From an uncultured Lachnospiraceae bacterium (GTDB lineage: Bacteria > Bacillota > Clostridia > Lachnospirales > Lachnospiraceae): 46,263 nucleotides of DNA. The stretch spans positions 1 through 46,263 of the forward strand of contig CANQUA010000018.1 of the NCBI GenBank assembly GCA_947626915.1, read 5' to 3'. A program made the translations under genes and the position numbers. Below the pieces are notes generated by a model. It saw only the letters and a list, made by a program, of their open reading frames with translations. It searched no databases and was not told where the DNA came from. This document shows positions 1 to 8,954 of the stretch, piece after piece. The stretch's first letter is position 1. The number at the start of each line of letters is the position of its first letter.

Positions 1-243
1 GTCAGCGGGTACTTCAGCATCCCGCAGAATGTGGTCGTGGCGGGGGAGAGCGTCTATTTGAGCATTTATCTGGACGATCATGAGGACGCGCCGCTGGAGG
101 ACTATGACCGTCTGGAACTGACGAACGCGGACGCGGAGCAGGAATTTACGCTGGATGTGAGCGGGGCGCAGTTTATCACGTTTTATGTGGAAGGCAGGAC
201 AAAAGGCGGGCTGATGCTGACGGATACGGTTTTGACCAAATAA
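1..243 (+). CDS. 3' end of an unidentified protein gene
   Basis: The first frame is open from base 1 to a TAA at 241-243 and encodes the last 80 residues of a longer protein whose start lies outside the window. The peptide alternates hydrophobic and acidic residues in short strands (for example VSGAQFITFYVEG), which suggests a beta-sandwich C-terminal domain of a secreted or surface protein. I recognise no family. The stop is 154 bp before yebC, which has its own promoter candidate, so the two are probably separate transcription units. Confidence 0.7.
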   Translation, partial: VSGYFSIPQNVVVAGESVYLSIYLDDHEDAPLEDYDRLELTNADAEQEFTLDVSGAQFITFYVEGRTKGGLMLTDTVLTK

Positions 244-303
244 CATGCGGATGAAGACTTTCCGTAAAGCGGCTGTCCGCCTGTGTGGGAATTTCAAAAA
301 TAC

Positions 304-332
304 TTGCCAGATGGAAAAATCAGTGTTAAGAT
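304..332 (+). promoter_or_regulatory. Sigma-A promoter candidate for yebC
   Basis: TTGCCA at 304-309 and TAAGAT at 327-332 are separated by exactly 17 bp. The -10 element lies 65 bp upstream of the yebC start, and a good Shine-Dalgarno site (AAAGGAG near 382-388) precedes the start codon. Seen by eye only; no transcript evidence. Confidence 0.55.
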
Positions 333-397
333 AAAACAGACATGCCGAGAGGCTGAAAAATCGGATGAGAGAGCAGATAGAAAAGGAGAGTTAGTTC

Positions 398-1126
398 ATG
401 TCAGGACATTCAAAGTTTTCCAATATCAAGCGCAAAAAAGAGAAAAACGACGCGGCGAAAGGGAAGATTTTTACGATCATAGGCCGTGAGATCGCGGTCG
501 CGGTGAAAGAGGGCGGCGCGGACCCGGCCAGCAACTCCAAACTGCGCGACGCCATTGCCAAGGCGAAAGCGAACAACATGCCCAACGATACCATTGACCG
601 CGGCATCAAGAAAGCGGCCGGCGATGCGGGCTCTGTCAATTATGAGAGTCTGACCTACGAAGGCTACGGCCCCGGCGGGGTCGCGATCATTGTGAACACT
701 CTGACCGACAACAAGAACCGTACCGCGGCCAATGTACGCGCAGCTTTTACCAAAGGCGGCGGCAACGTAGGCGCGCAGGGCAGCGTATCCTATCTTTTCG
801 ATCAAAAAGGGCAGATCATTGTGGATAAGGAAGAGTGCGATATGGACGCCGACGAACTGATGATGGCGGCTCTGGACGCGGGTGCGGAGGATTTTGCGGA
901 GGAAGACGAGAGTTATGAGATCTACACGGCTCCCGACGATCTTGGCGCGGTGCGTGAGGCCCTGGAGGCGGCAGGCATCCCGATGATGGAGGCCGAGGTC
1001 ACGATGATCCCCCAAACCTGGGTGGAGGTGACTGACGAGGAGACGGTGAAGAAACTGAACCGTATTCTGGATATGCTGGACGATGACGATGATGTCCAGG
1101 GCGTGTACCATAACTGGGACGAATAA
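398..1126 (+). CDS. yebC: YebC/PmpR/TACO1-family protein
   Basis: The 242-residue product is a full-length YebC-family protein. It opens with the family signature [18 protein letters not shown], followed by [11 protein letters not shown], the [18 protein letters not shown] helix and the [13 protein letters not shown] block, and ends in the conserved acidic stretch around [16 protein letters not shown]. Bacterial members were first described as DNA-binding regulators (PmpR). The family also includes the mitochondrial translation activator TACO1, and YebC is now linked to ribosome function at difficult peptide motifs. The cytosolic location follows from the lack of any signal or membrane segment. 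It is a single-gene unit with its own promoter and a strong terminator. The start is fixed by the signature and by an AAAGGAG site about 10 nt upstream. Confidence 0.97.
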   Translation: MSGHSKFSNIKRKKEKNDAAKGKIFTIIGREIAVAVKEGGADPASNSKLRDAIAKAKANNMPNDTIDRGIKKAAGDAGSVNYESLTYEGYGPGGVAIIVNTLTDNKNRTAANVRAAFTKGGGNVGAQGSVSYLFDQKGQIIVDKEECDMDADELMMAALDAGAEDFAEEDESYEIYTAPDDLGAVREALEAAGIPMMEAEVTMIPQTWVEVTDEETVKKLNRILDMLDDDDDVQGVYHNWDE

Positions 1127-1163
1127 CGGATGACAGAAGATCTGTTTATTTAGGGCAAAGCCC

Positions 1164-1210
1164 AAAATGGGAGAGGCAGCCGTCTGATACACGGCCCCTC
1201 CCATTTTTTA
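1164..1210 (+). terminator. Intrinsic terminator after yebC
   Basis: AAATGGGAG at the left pairs with CTCCCATTT at the right, with further pairing around GGC/GCC inside, and a T-run follows immediately. It lies 38 bp past the yebC stop. It may also limit leftward transcription from the convergent nuclease gene, though the T-run on that strand is short. Confidence 0.85.
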
Positions 1211-1293
1211 TCGCATTTTGTAGATTGGTCACATGGATATCTTCGGCTCTTCCGGCCTCTCCCGCGCTTTCCGGTCATTTGTTATATCGTACT

Positions 1294-2526
1294 TTACTCG
1301 TTCGTTTCAAATTGTTCCACCGCGGAAACGGCGTCGCCGGCATCAAGACCGTACCGCTCCTGCAGACATTTGAGCGTTTCTTCCCGGGATAACTTCTCGC
1401 TCATGCAGATGGCGACCAGCTGACTCCAGACCTGGGTGAGCTTATTTGACGTTTCTTTCAGCGCCTGGCCTGTTTTTTCCTGTAAACGCTCTGCGGTTTC
1501 CGCTTTCAGCTCCGCGGCCGCCAGCTTCTGCCGCGCCTCCGCCAATTCCGCCCTCGCCTCCGCCGTGTTCCGACGCTCCGCCTGGATGTCCATGCTGTCA
1601 AAATTTGCATTCTCAAACAGATATCCCATACCGCTTTCCTCCATTTCCGCCAGCTTCTCCCTGGCCTCTTCCACCGGCACATGCATCTTTTGAAACAGCG
1701 ACCACAGAATCTCGCGGTAGACCGCCCGGATGTCCTCCGGCGTCCCCTCGTAGATCTCGTCCACATACTCCCGCGACGATCTCAAAAACTCCGTGTAATC
1801 CTCCGGACTCTGGATCCGGTTGATCATCATTACCAGGGACATCTCGTTGTGCTTCTCTTTCAGCTCTTCGTTCCTGTAGCCGTGTACCCGCACCACCTTG
1901 TAGGTGAAGTCCGGTATGTACTCTTTGAGCCCGCCGCTTGGGTCGATCCGGTCCGACAGACGCATATCCGCCGTCCATTCCGCCCGTCCCTCATAGTATA
2001 CAATCGGGATGATCGGGGGATAGCGGAAGCTTTTCCGGCCGCTGCTGCCCGGCTTCCGGCTTTCCTGCTGCTTCTTGTAATCGTACCAGATCACGTCCAT
2101 ATACCGGAGCAGCTGCATGGCGACGTCGTAGTCCACGCTGGACTTATGTTCGATCAAGGGAAGCACGAAGACCTCTCGCTCGCCGTCTTTCACCCGAATC
2201 CGCACCTTTTTGACGGTATCTGCCTCGAACTCAACGCCCAGGAAAGCCCGGTAATGGTCCGTCACGTCCTCGATGTCCTCCGGCTGCAGGTCGGAGAAGA
2301 TGGAGAGGCCGCTGTAATCCCGCAGAAACTGGCAGGTGAGCCTGCGGCTGCGGAAGATGGTGCGGCTGTTGGCGTCCCGGACATGCGCGGCCGGAGAATA
2401 GGGATCGCCGCTTTTCTCCGCATCGTTTGTGTCAGCCGTCTTGTTTTCTGTAACTTTTTCTTCTGTACCTTTCTCCTCTGGAGTTTCTCTTTTGTAGGAA
2501 TCGGCTTTCTCTAAAGTCTTTTTCAC
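1294..2526 (-). CDS. Rpn-like PD-(D/E)XK nuclease / putative transposase family protein
   Basis: The 410-residue product resembles the Rpn (YhgA-like, 'recombination-promoting nuclease/putative transposase') proteins common in Lachnospiraceae. The core reads FLGVEFEADTVKKVRIRV, then the catalytic-type strand LPLIEHKSSVDYD, then a conserved helix MQLLRYMDVIWYDYKK. The E-x-K of IEHK is the PD-(D/E)XK signature. Residues about 310-370 form an Ala/Glu/Lys-rich coiled coil, and the C-terminus carries the short helical tail (EETLKCLQERYGL) seen in these families. Translation most likely starts at a GTG at 2524-2526, with AGGAGG about 10 nt upstream. The protein is probably cytosolic; known relatives promote RecA-independent recombination through DNA cleavage. 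A true transposase role is unproven: no terminal inverted repeats were seen around it. Confidence 0.85.
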   Translation of the reverse strand: MKKTLEKADSYKRETPEEKGTEEKVTENKTADTNDAEKSGDPYSPAAHVRDANSRTIFRSRRLTCQFLRDYSGLSIFSDLQPEDIEDVTDHYRAFLGVEFEADTVKKVRIRVKDGEREVFVLPLIEHKSSVDYDVAMQLLRYMDVIWYDYKKQQESRKPGSSGRKSFRYPPIIPIVYYEGRAEWTADMRLSDRIDPSGGLKEYIPDFTYKVVRVHGYRNEELKEKHNEMSLVMMINRIQSPEDYTEFLRSSREYVDEIYEGTPEDIRAVYREILWSLFQKMHVPVEEAREKLAEMEESGMGYLFENANFDSMDIQAERRNTAEARAELAEARQKLAAAELKAETAERLQEKTGQALKETSNKLTQVWSQLVAICMSEKLSREETLKCLQERYGLDAGDAVSAVEQFETNE

Positions 2527-2605
2527 TTCCTACATTCCTCCTGATCGCAAATGCACATGGAGGCGGAAGAGATACCGGAAAAACCGTCGAATGTGGCCTG
2601 TCACT

Positions 2606-2634
2606 ATTATAAAGCAAGAGCCTCCGTAAAGCAA
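2606..2634 (-). promoter_or_regulatory. Promoter candidate for the Rpn-like gene
   Basis: On the minus strand TTGCTT (2634-2629) and a perfect TATAAT (2611-2606) are 17 bp apart, about 80 bp upstream of the GTG start. Confidence 0.6.
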
Positions 2635-2748
2635 GGAACATTTCGCGATCTATGAAAAACAACCGTGAGAAAGTCCCGGAAAAGCAGCGGGTATCTGCCG
2701 CCGCGGTGCGTTTCCTTTTAAAAGCAGCGAATGAAAAAGCAGAAGACG

Positions 2749-2782
2749 AAAAGCCGCATCCTGGATCGAAGAGACGGCTTTT
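2749..2782 (-). terminator. Hairpin downstream of the broken XRE gene
   Basis: AAAAGCCG (2749-2756) and CGGCTTTT (2775-2782) form an 8-bp stem. Read leftward, it follows the restored stop of the XRE-type gene (2822) by about 40 bp, so it fits as that gene's terminator. The 3' T-run is only the TTTT of the stem. Confidence 0.5.
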
Positions 2783-2821
2783 GCGATGCTGCGAGCCTTG
2801 GAACGCCGCTTGGGTCCACTG

Positions 2822-3167
2822 TCATTCCTTTGAGTCGGAATACGGCTTTTCGGGGGGTAATTGCAGCGGATCAGCAGTTTCCCCTGCTCCAGAAACAGCT
2901 CCTTTTGCGCCTCGTTCAGAGAATGAAAGATCTGCAGCAGCTTCCGGTCGCGATGGTCGAGACCGCTTTCGGACGGATGATCCAGCAGGTAGTCTGTGGA
3001 AACATGAAAAAAATCAGCGATTTTTTTAAGGTCTGATAATCGGGGGCCTGGTTGCCGCGGACATAGTTGCCGATGGCGGCAGGAGAAATATGCAGTTCGT
3101 CCGCCAGCATTTTCTGGTTCAGTTCATTGTTTTCTAATAACTCACGAAGAATATCCCCAAATTCCAT
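2822..3167 (-). pseudogene. XRE/Cro-type HTH regulator with two frame disruptions
   Basis: From ATG 3167 (AGGTG site 8 nt upstream) the frame gives a classic HTH: ILRELLENNELNQKMLADEL, then HISPAAIGNYVRGNQAPDYQ. At an A7 run (plus strand T7 at 3021-3027) it goes out of frame. One extra A, or a -1 slip, restores KKIADFFHVSTDYLLDHPSE, the normal continuation of this family. A second break lies in a C6 run (plus strand G6 at 2852-2857); one more C gives the natural ending NYPPEKPYSDSKE and a stop at 2822, about 115 residues in all and just before a hairpin. The A7 sits in the reading frame as A AAA AAA, a perfect -1 slippery heptamer, so programmed or transcriptional slippage is possible for the first break only. 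Sequencing error in homopolymers and true decay are the other explanations. Confidence 0.75.
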
Positions 3168-3366
3168 ATGTTTCACCTCAGATACATAATTACATGAAAC
3201 AGGTTCCTGAGGGAACGAAAAACAACGAAACGAATTGATGAACAACGAAATGAACGATATGTTTGTTTTGTCTGAAAATATGTGCGGCGGGTATTTTTGA
3301 AAAAAGCCGCGAAAATCAAATGGGCAAGGCGGGGCGAAGAGTCCCTGCCGGAGAAAGGAGCAGTGT

Positions 3367-4690
3367 ATGAAAACAAAGAAACTGACGGTAATAGTGTTAA
3401 CGGCGGCGATCTCCTGCGGCGGCGCGATGAACGCGATGGCGGCTTACTGGCAGCAGGCGGGCGCAAACGACTGGAAGTATGTCAAGGACGACGGGACGTA
3501 TATGGTGTCCTCCTGGCTTCGGGACACAGACGGGAAGTGGTACTATATGGGCGGAGACGGCCTGATGAAGAAAGGCTGGTTCCAGGATCCGTCCGATGGG
3601 AAGTGGTATTATACCGGCCAGGACGGAGCCTGGGTCACGGGCAATGCCGCGGTAGACGCGGCGGCGGACTACATCGGTCAGCTGTATGCTGCCAGTCAGG
3701 CACCCCAGGAAAGCAAGCCGGCGAATAAGGTCCAGTTCAGCGAGCCGGACCTGCTGATCGAGGGAGAGGAGCTCGACACGACGCTGAAAGATTATGTGGC
3801 GAAGATCGACGGACATACGTATTACCGGGAAGAACTGCTGAATTTGTTCCTGCCGGAGGAACTGTCCGTGTCGGGAGGAAAACTGAGCTACGGGGATCCG
3901 ACGCTGGAGAGGCTGAATGTGTACGGATGGCTATATGCATGATGGCTGGAGATTCGCCGTTTATAATGGAGGAAGCGGCACGTTTTCGATGAAAGGGAAA
4001 ACGTATAAGAATGGGCTTGTGATGAATTGCGGCAATTATAATGATTGCGGAATATATATTGAATGTGACGAAGACTATTCTTCGCTGGAATTTACGTTGG
4101 GTCATGTGGACAATGCAGATGGCAGCCGGGTACGCCTGGAAGTTTATTATATGTCGGACGACGGCACCTATGAACTGGCGGATGGCTTTGATCTGTATGG
4201 AGAAATGCCTGTTGAGAAAATCAGTATTCCGATCTATAATACACAGTCTGTAAAGATTGCGGCATGGAAAGACCAGGCGGGAAATACCGGCTGCTACGCT
4301 CTGGCGAATATGTACCTGCTCACCGGCGGCCCCGGCGCGCTTGTATTCGGGCTGGCGGAGGAGGAAGTATTTGAGGACTTTGCGCCGGTGCTGGGGAACG
4401 TTGTTCTGGTATTGTTCCTGTTGGGAATTGTTTTTGCGCTCGTTCCGGTTATTCTCCGGAAGCAGATGGGCCTGCTTTCCGCTGTCCTGTCAAATATCAT
4501 GACGGTTGGAGTTTTGGTGGTTTTTGTTTTTGAATGGATCTGCGTCCTGAATGCAGCCGCCGGCTGGCATTATCATTTTACCGTCACATGGAAAGGGGTA
4601 TTGTTTGTCGTGCTTCTGTTGGCGGCGTTCGTGGCGGTCAAATTCCGCAGGAACGAAACGAAGCGGCAGCGTACGGACGGAGCCGGATGA
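3367..4690 (+). pseudogene. Cell-wall-binding-repeat / NPCBM-like membrane protein, frameshifted
   Basis: The first part (3367-3942, AAAGGAG site upstream) has a signal peptide (ending near AMNAMA) and choline-binding-type repeats: WKYVKDDGTYMVSSWL, then DGKWYYMGGDGLMKKGW, then DGKWYYTGQDGAWVTG. It stops at 3942. The second part continues in the +1 frame from about 3915 with VYNGGSGTFSMKGKTY, GLVMNC and YSSLEFTLGHVD, the pattern of an NPCBM/NEW2-like carbohydrate-binding beta-sandwich, then three hydrophobic spans near the C-terminus and a basic tail. Removing one G of the GG at about 3919-3920 joins both halves as LNVYDGYMHDGW. So this was, or is, one protein of about 440 residues anchored in the membrane, with wall- and sugar-binding modules outside. 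It lies 20 bp before the LRR lipoprotein gene. Function beyond binding is unknown. Confidence 0.7.
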
Positions 4691-4710
4691 AGCTGTTAAG
4701 GAGGAAGCGT

Positions 4711-6095
4711 ATGAAAAGAAAATGGTATCACAGGCTGATATTGGGGGGACTGACGCTGGCGGCAGCCGCGCTTGTGGCCTGTTCGGATTCTGGTGAGAGC
4801 GAAAAAAGAGCGTTCCTGAAAGTACGGCCGCTGTTTCCAAAGGCTCAGACGAAAGCGGCAGCAGCGGGGAAGAAAGCGGGAACGGCAGCGGAGAAGAAAC
4901 CGCTGAGACACCCAAGGCTAAAAAAGTACCGATTGATGAAGCGCATTTTCCCGACGAAAGATTAAGAAAAGTACTTCAAATGTCCAAGTACGATAGCGAT
5001 GGAGATAAGATATTGGATCCGGAGGAGATCGCCAGGATCACAGAGTTGAAACTTCAAAACAAGAAAGTGGTTGAATTTAAGGGAGGCGAGTATCTGACCA
5101 GCTTGGAGTCACTGGATATTAATGGAGATGATGTGAAAGTATTGGATCTGTCGGGGATGAGCTGGCTTAAAAGAGTGAGCGTTAGCTCATGCGAGGATTT
5201 TGAAACGATAGATCTTACAGGCTGTACAGGTCTGGAGGAATTGACTATAAATAACGGTAATCTTACAGAGATCGATCTTAGCGACTGTAGTTCATTGGTT
5301 ACACTCCGTCTCGAGACGGAAATAAAAGTGATGGATATAAGTCCCTGCACGGCATTTGAGACAGTAGAAATCATGGATTCCCCTACCGAGAGAGTTACGA
5401 TAGGGGAACTGGAGAAATTGAAACATATTACCGTGTCCAGAACCGCGCTGACAGAATTGGACCTGAGCGGATGCCGGTCGTTAGAGGAACTCACCGGATT
5501 CGAAACAGAGCAGCTGGCCTCGCTGAAGATTGACTGCCGCGATTCTCTTCGCTCGATCAATCTCACACACACTCAGCTGGATCGGCTGGATTTATCAGGC
5601 TATACCGCTCTGTCCCGGGCGGATCTCCGCTTTAACGATTATCTGACGGAGCTGGATGTTTCGGGGGATTCCGCGCTGAAGGAGTTGTCCTGCGGAGGCG
5701 GCCAGCTGGAATCGCTTTCGGTCAGCGGCTGTACGGCATTGAAGAACTTAAGCTGTTCAGGGATCCTTACCGAACTGGATCTCAGCGGCTGCACGGCGCT
5801 TTCATCTGTAGACTGCTCCGGAAACCGGCTTACTTCTCTTAAGTTTGACAAATGCGAAACGCTGACGGCACTGGATTGCGGCGATAATCAACTTACAGAA
5901 TTGGATGTATCGGGGCTTACGGGTCTTGAAAAGTTTTCCTGCGACAATAACCCTCTTACAGCCATTGACATAAGCGCCTGCGTGAATCTTCAAAGCCTGA
6001 ATATCGAGAAGACCGGAATTACGGAAGTGAATAAAACGAACAATCCCAAATTGAAAGATATCAGGCGTGATTTCGGCGTGAATATCATTAGCTGA
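4711..6095 (+). pseudogene. Leucine-rich-repeat lipoprotein, frameshifted near the N-terminus
   Basis: A strong site (AAGGAGG) precedes ATG 4711, and the product begins MKRKWYHRLILGG followed by the lipobox LVAC, so it is an exported lipoprotein. The frame breaks at GAAAAAAG (A6 at 4802-4807). With one more A it continues as SVPESTAAVSKGSDESG, a Ser/Gly/Glu-rich linker, then a helix (HFPDERLRKVLQ), an EF-hand-like DSDGDKILDPEE, and about 15 leucine-rich repeats of the type LTELDLSGCTALSSVDCSGN up to the stop at 6095. Such surface LRR proteins usually bind ligands or other surface components. Without the correction, the LRR part could only start at internal ATG 4980, without a signal. The C-terminal half is more AT-rich than its neighbours. 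Confidence 0.75.
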
Positions 6096-6217
6096 CGCGA
6101 TCCGCCCAAACCACGCGGTTTCCTTTCTATAGGCAGAACCGTGCTTTCCATTGAGATGAATGCGGAGACCGGCTGCCAAAAACGCCATAATTTAGCTGTA
6201 TTTTTTCATTTTCCCCC

Positions 6218-6246
6218 TTGGCAGAACCATCCGGCCATGGTATGAT
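6218..6246 (+). promoter_or_regulatory. Promoter candidate for the PIN-like gene
   Basis: TTGGCA (6218-6223) and TATGAT (6241-6246) have a 17-bp spacer and end 27 bp before the first ATG. Confidence 0.6.
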
Positions 6247-6273
6247 GGTTGTGTTGCCATATATGGGGAAAGG

Positions 6274-6897
6274 ATGCATATGGCGAATCGTAGGGCTTAT
6301 CTGGTTGACACAGAGAATATCGGAAGTGCATGGAAGGAGCTGCTGCCCATAAAGAGCAGTAAGGATCTGATGATTCTGTTCTTCACGGAAAATTCTCCGG
6401 GGATATCTTATATGGACCTTGATTTTATCCGTCGGTATCCGTCCTCGTTTGATATGATTTTATGTAATCCGGGCAAGAACGGGCTGGATTTCCAACTGGT
6501 TTCCTATCTGGGATACCTGATCCGATCCGCCCCGAAGACGGAGTATATCATCGTTTCCAACGATACCGGATACGACGCGGTGGTCAAGTTCTGGAGCAGC
6601 CGGGAGACGGCGGTGAAGAGACAGACCAGATCGGAACTGACGCTTCCTGAGAAAAAAGAGGAAGCCAAGGACCGTGTGGAAGCAAAAGAGATGCTTAAGA
6701 ATCTGTTATCTGAGGAATATTCGGACGATGCGCATCTGGAGGGGATCTTCAGGATCATTTGTGATTATGACGTCAAACAGCTTCAGAAGCTGCACCAGAC
6801 TCTGCAGAAAGAGTATGGTCAGGAAGCAGGCGGCGCTATCTACAAACTGATCAAGCCGCAGATCCGGATGATTTACAAGGCAATACCGCAACAGTAA
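6274..6897 (+). CDS. PIN-like domain protein (putative RNase fold)
   Basis: The 207-residue product starts with a strand and acidic site, AYLVDTENIG (Asp12). It then shows KNGLDFQLVSYLG (Asp72) and YIIVSNDTGYDAVVKFW (Asp97, Asp101), the order of acidic residues expected of a PIN/NYN-like nuclease fold. A charged linker follows, and then a helical C-terminal domain of about 85 residues. Members of this fold cleave RNA with bound metal ions; the target here is unknown. No antitoxin-sized gene is adjacent, so a toxin-antitoxin role is not supported. ATG 6280 is an alternative start with better spacing from the AAAGG site. The last 76 bp of the gene and its terminator are duplicated 1800 bp downstream. 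Confidence 0.7.
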   Translation: MHMANRRAYLVDTENIGSAWKELLPIKSSKDLMILFFTENSPGISYMDLDFIRRYPSSFDMILCNPGKNGLDFQLVSYLGYLIRSAPKTEYIIVSNDTGYDAVVKFWSSRETAVKRQTRSELTLPEKKEEAKDRVEAKEMLKNLLSEEYSDDAHLEGIFRIICDYDVKQLQKLHQTLQKEYGQEAGGAIYKLIKPQIRMIYKAIPQQ

Positions 6898-6988
6898 GGA
6901 AGAGACCATATATGGCAAACGGAACGGCCGCCGCTGCTTTTTGGGGAACCGAAAGCAGCGGCGGTTTTTCTGCAGGGCGGCTTCGGTC
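6822..6988 (+). repeat. 167-bp direct repeat, copy 1 (PIN gene end plus terminator)
   Basis: Bases 6822-6988 match 8622-8788 with four substitutions seen (6926, 6945, 6946, 6952). The offset is exactly 1800 bp. This copy holds the native 3' end of the PIN-like gene and its terminator. Confidence 0.95.
6928..6969 (+). terminator. Intrinsic terminator of the PIN-like gene
   Basis: A perfect 13-bp stem, CCGCCGCTGCTTT with AAAGCAGCGGCGG, closes an 11-nt loop and is followed by TTTTT. Confidence 0.92.
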
Positions 6989-6997
6989 AGTATTTAA

Positions 6998-7026
6998 TTG
7001 CAAAAGCTCTCTTTTTATGCTACTAT
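6998..7026 (+). promoter_or_regulatory. Promoter candidate for the AAA/PD-(D/E)XK gene
   Basis: TTGCAA (6998-7003) and TACTAT (7021-7026) have a 17-bp spacer and begin 10 bp after the end of repeat copy 1. The inserted gene therefore carries its own promoter. AAAGGGGG follows at 7040-7047. Confidence 0.6.
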
Positions 7027-7054
7027 TTGAATAAGCGGCAAAGGGGGCTTTTGT

Positions 7055-8650
7055 ATGGGAATTTATCTGAATCCGGGGAACGATGCGTTCCAGGAGACGC
7101 TGAATTCAGAGATCTATGTAGATAAATCAGGCCTGCTTGCGTTCACAAACCGTATCATGATGACGGAGCAGAAATATCTCTGCGTCAGCCGTCCCAGACG
7201 GTTTGGAAAATCCGTGACGGCTAAGATGCTAGCGGCCTATTATGACAGATCCTGCGATTCCGGGCATATGTTTGATCATCTGTCGATTTCCGGTGACGAT
7301 TCTTATGAAAAATATCGGAATCGTTCGTATGTGCTGTATCTGGATATTGCATGGTTCCGCATGACGGATACGGGGGCGGAAGGAATCGCGGCTGTTCTGC
7401 AGCGGGAAGTGATCGGGGAACTTCGTGAAGCATTTCCCGGTATTCTGAGTGATACGGTGGTTTCTCTTCCGGTTGCGTTAGCCAGGATCAGTGAAACGAT
7501 CGGTGAAAAATTTGTGATCATCATCGACGAGTGGGACTGCCTGTTCCGCGAAGCCAGGTACGACGAGAAGCAGCAGGAGGGATACATTAATCTGCTGCGG
7601 GGGCTGTTTAAGAGCGCACCGTCGAACCGTTTTGTAAAGCTGGCGTATATGACGGGAATTCTTCCGATTAAAAAATACGGCACGCAGTCGGCGCTGAATA
7701 ATTTTAATGAGTTTACGATGGTAAATCCGGGGGTTCTGGCGGAGTATGCCGGGTTTACGGAAGGCGAGGTACAAAGCCTGTGCCGGCGTTATCAGATGGA
7801 TTTTGAGGGGGCGCAGCAATGGTATGACGGTTATCATTTCCGCAGAACCGGATCCATTTACAGTCCCAGGTCTGTGGTGGAGGCTATGTTAAACCGGGAG
7901 TATGGCAGCTACTGGACCGGTACGGAGACTTACGAAGCCCTGAAACTGTATATCAATATGGATTTCAATGGTTTGAAGGATGCGGTGGTATTGATGTTGG
8001 GCGGGGGGCGCTGTCGGATTAATTCTCAGAAATTTCAGAATGATATGACCAGTATCAAGAGCCGGGATGATGTGCTGACGCTTTTGGTGCATCTCGGATA
8101 TCTGGCCTACGATGCCCAGACACAGGAGGTATATATTCCGAACCGGGAGGTGGCCGGCGAATTTGAAAATGTGATGGAGGATGGGGGATGGGAACATGTG
8201 GCGGGAGCGCTGCGGGAGTCCGGAGAGCTTCTGGAGGAAACCTGGAGGGGCGACGCTGATGCGGTGGCCCTGCATTTGGATCGGATTCATGAAATGAATA
8301 CGTCGGTACTTTCTTATCACAATGAAGCTTCCCTGAGCTGTGTGATTACGATTGCCTACTATAGTGCGAGAAAAGATTATACGCTGATCCGGGAACTGCC
8401 GTCCGGAAAAGGATTTGCGGACATTGCGTTTATTCCGCGGAAACATTCGGACAGACCGGCAATGCTGGCAGAATTGAAATGGGATCAGACGGCAGAGGGG
8501 GCTCTTAAGCAGATAAAGGAGAGAAATTATACGGGTGCTCTGGAGGATTTCGGCGAGATATTGCTGATAGGGATCAGTTATGACAGAAGGGAAAAGAAGC
8601 ATCATTGTGTGATTGAAAGATGGAAGCAGGCGGCGCTATCTACAAACTGA
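7055..8650 (+). CDS. AAA-ATPase-like protein with C-terminal PD-(D/E)XK domain
   Basis: The 531-residue product matches the AAA-ATPase-like plus PD-(D/E)XK_9 architecture that is highly repeated in gut Bacteroidetes and Clostridia. It shows YVDKSGLL, the variant P-loop RPRRFGKS at residues 46-53, a Walker-B strand FVIIIDEWD near 152, the middle-domain WYDGYHF motif, and a C-terminal nuclease-type core (GFADIAFIPR, then AELKW near 473). ATP-driven nuclease activity is inferred from these motifs; the biological role of the family is not established. The final nine or so codons (KQAALSTN) are read from repeat copy 2, in a different frame from the PIN gene, so the native C-terminus was probably replaced when the gene arrived. 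An AAAGGGGG site precedes the ATG. Confidence 0.9.
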   Translation: MGIYLNPGNDAFQETLNSEIYVDKSGLLAFTNRIMMTEQKYLCVSRPRRFGKSVTAKMLAAYYDRSCDSGHMFDHLSISGDDSYEKYRNRSYVLYLDIAWFRMTDTGAEGIAAVLQREVIGELREAFPGILSDTVVSLPVALARISETIGEKFVIIIDEWDCLFREARYDEKQQEGYINLLRGLFKSAPSNRFVKLAYMTGILPIKKYGTQSALNNFNEFTMVNPGVLAEYAGFTEGEVQSLCRRYQMDFEGAQQWYDGYHFRRTGSIYSPRSVVEAMLNREYGSYWTGTETYEALKLYINMDFNGLKDAVVLMLGGGRCRINSQKFQNDMTSIKSRDDVLTLLVHLGYLAYDAQTQEVYIPNREVAGEFENVMEDGGWEHVAGALRESGELLEETWRGDADAVALHLDRIHEMNTSVLSYHNEASLSCVITIAYYSARKDYTLIRELPSGKGFADIAFIPRKHSDRPAMLAELKWDQTAEGALKQIKERNYTGALEDFGEILLIGISYDRREKKHHCVIERWKQAALSTN

Positions 8651-8788
8651 TCAAGCCGCAGATCCGGATGATTTACAAGGCAATACCGCAACAGTAAGGA
8701 AGAGACCATATATGGCAAACGGAACAGCCGCCGCTGCTTTTTGGAAAACCGTAAGCAGCGGCGGTTTTTCTGCAGGGCGGCTTCGGTC
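8622..8788 (+). repeat. 167-bp direct repeat, copy 2
   Basis: This is the second copy of 6822-6988. It supplies the stop codon of the AAA gene (TGA at 8648-8650) and contains a truncated, out-of-context copy of the PIN gene end (stop at 8695-8697). Confidence 0.95.
8728..8769 (+). terminator. Intrinsic terminator, second copy, now ending the AAA gene
   Basis: The stem is the same as at 6928-6969, shortened by one pair because GAAAG became GTAAG. A TTTTT tail is retained. Confidence 0.9.
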
Positions 8789-8886
8789 CGGGGCCGGCGT
8801 CTGCCGGAAGCGGTTTTGGAAGATAAAATTGCGATGAAATTGCCGTAAAATTACCGGGATAAAATTCACTGTTCCTGAAATTTTCA

Positions 8887-8915
8887 TTGACAAAGGGGGA
8901 TGAATCTGTTATATA
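8887..8915 (+). promoter_or_regulatory. Promoter of the opp operon
   Basis: A perfect TTGACA (8887-8892) and TATATA (8910-8915) have a 17-bp spacer. It predicts a leader of about 250 nt before oppA. The rest of the gap 8789-9170 holds the hairpin at 8955-8983 and no convincing ORF. Confidence 0.75.
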
Positions 8916-8954
8916 TAAGAGAAGCAGATGCGGTTTCGAATTGAGGACAGCAGG

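Noticed and set aside
410-1204. Long open frame opposite yebC
   Set aside because: The yebC signature is unmistakable on the plus strand; the opposite frame has no ribosome site and is His/Arg-rich as expected of a shadow.
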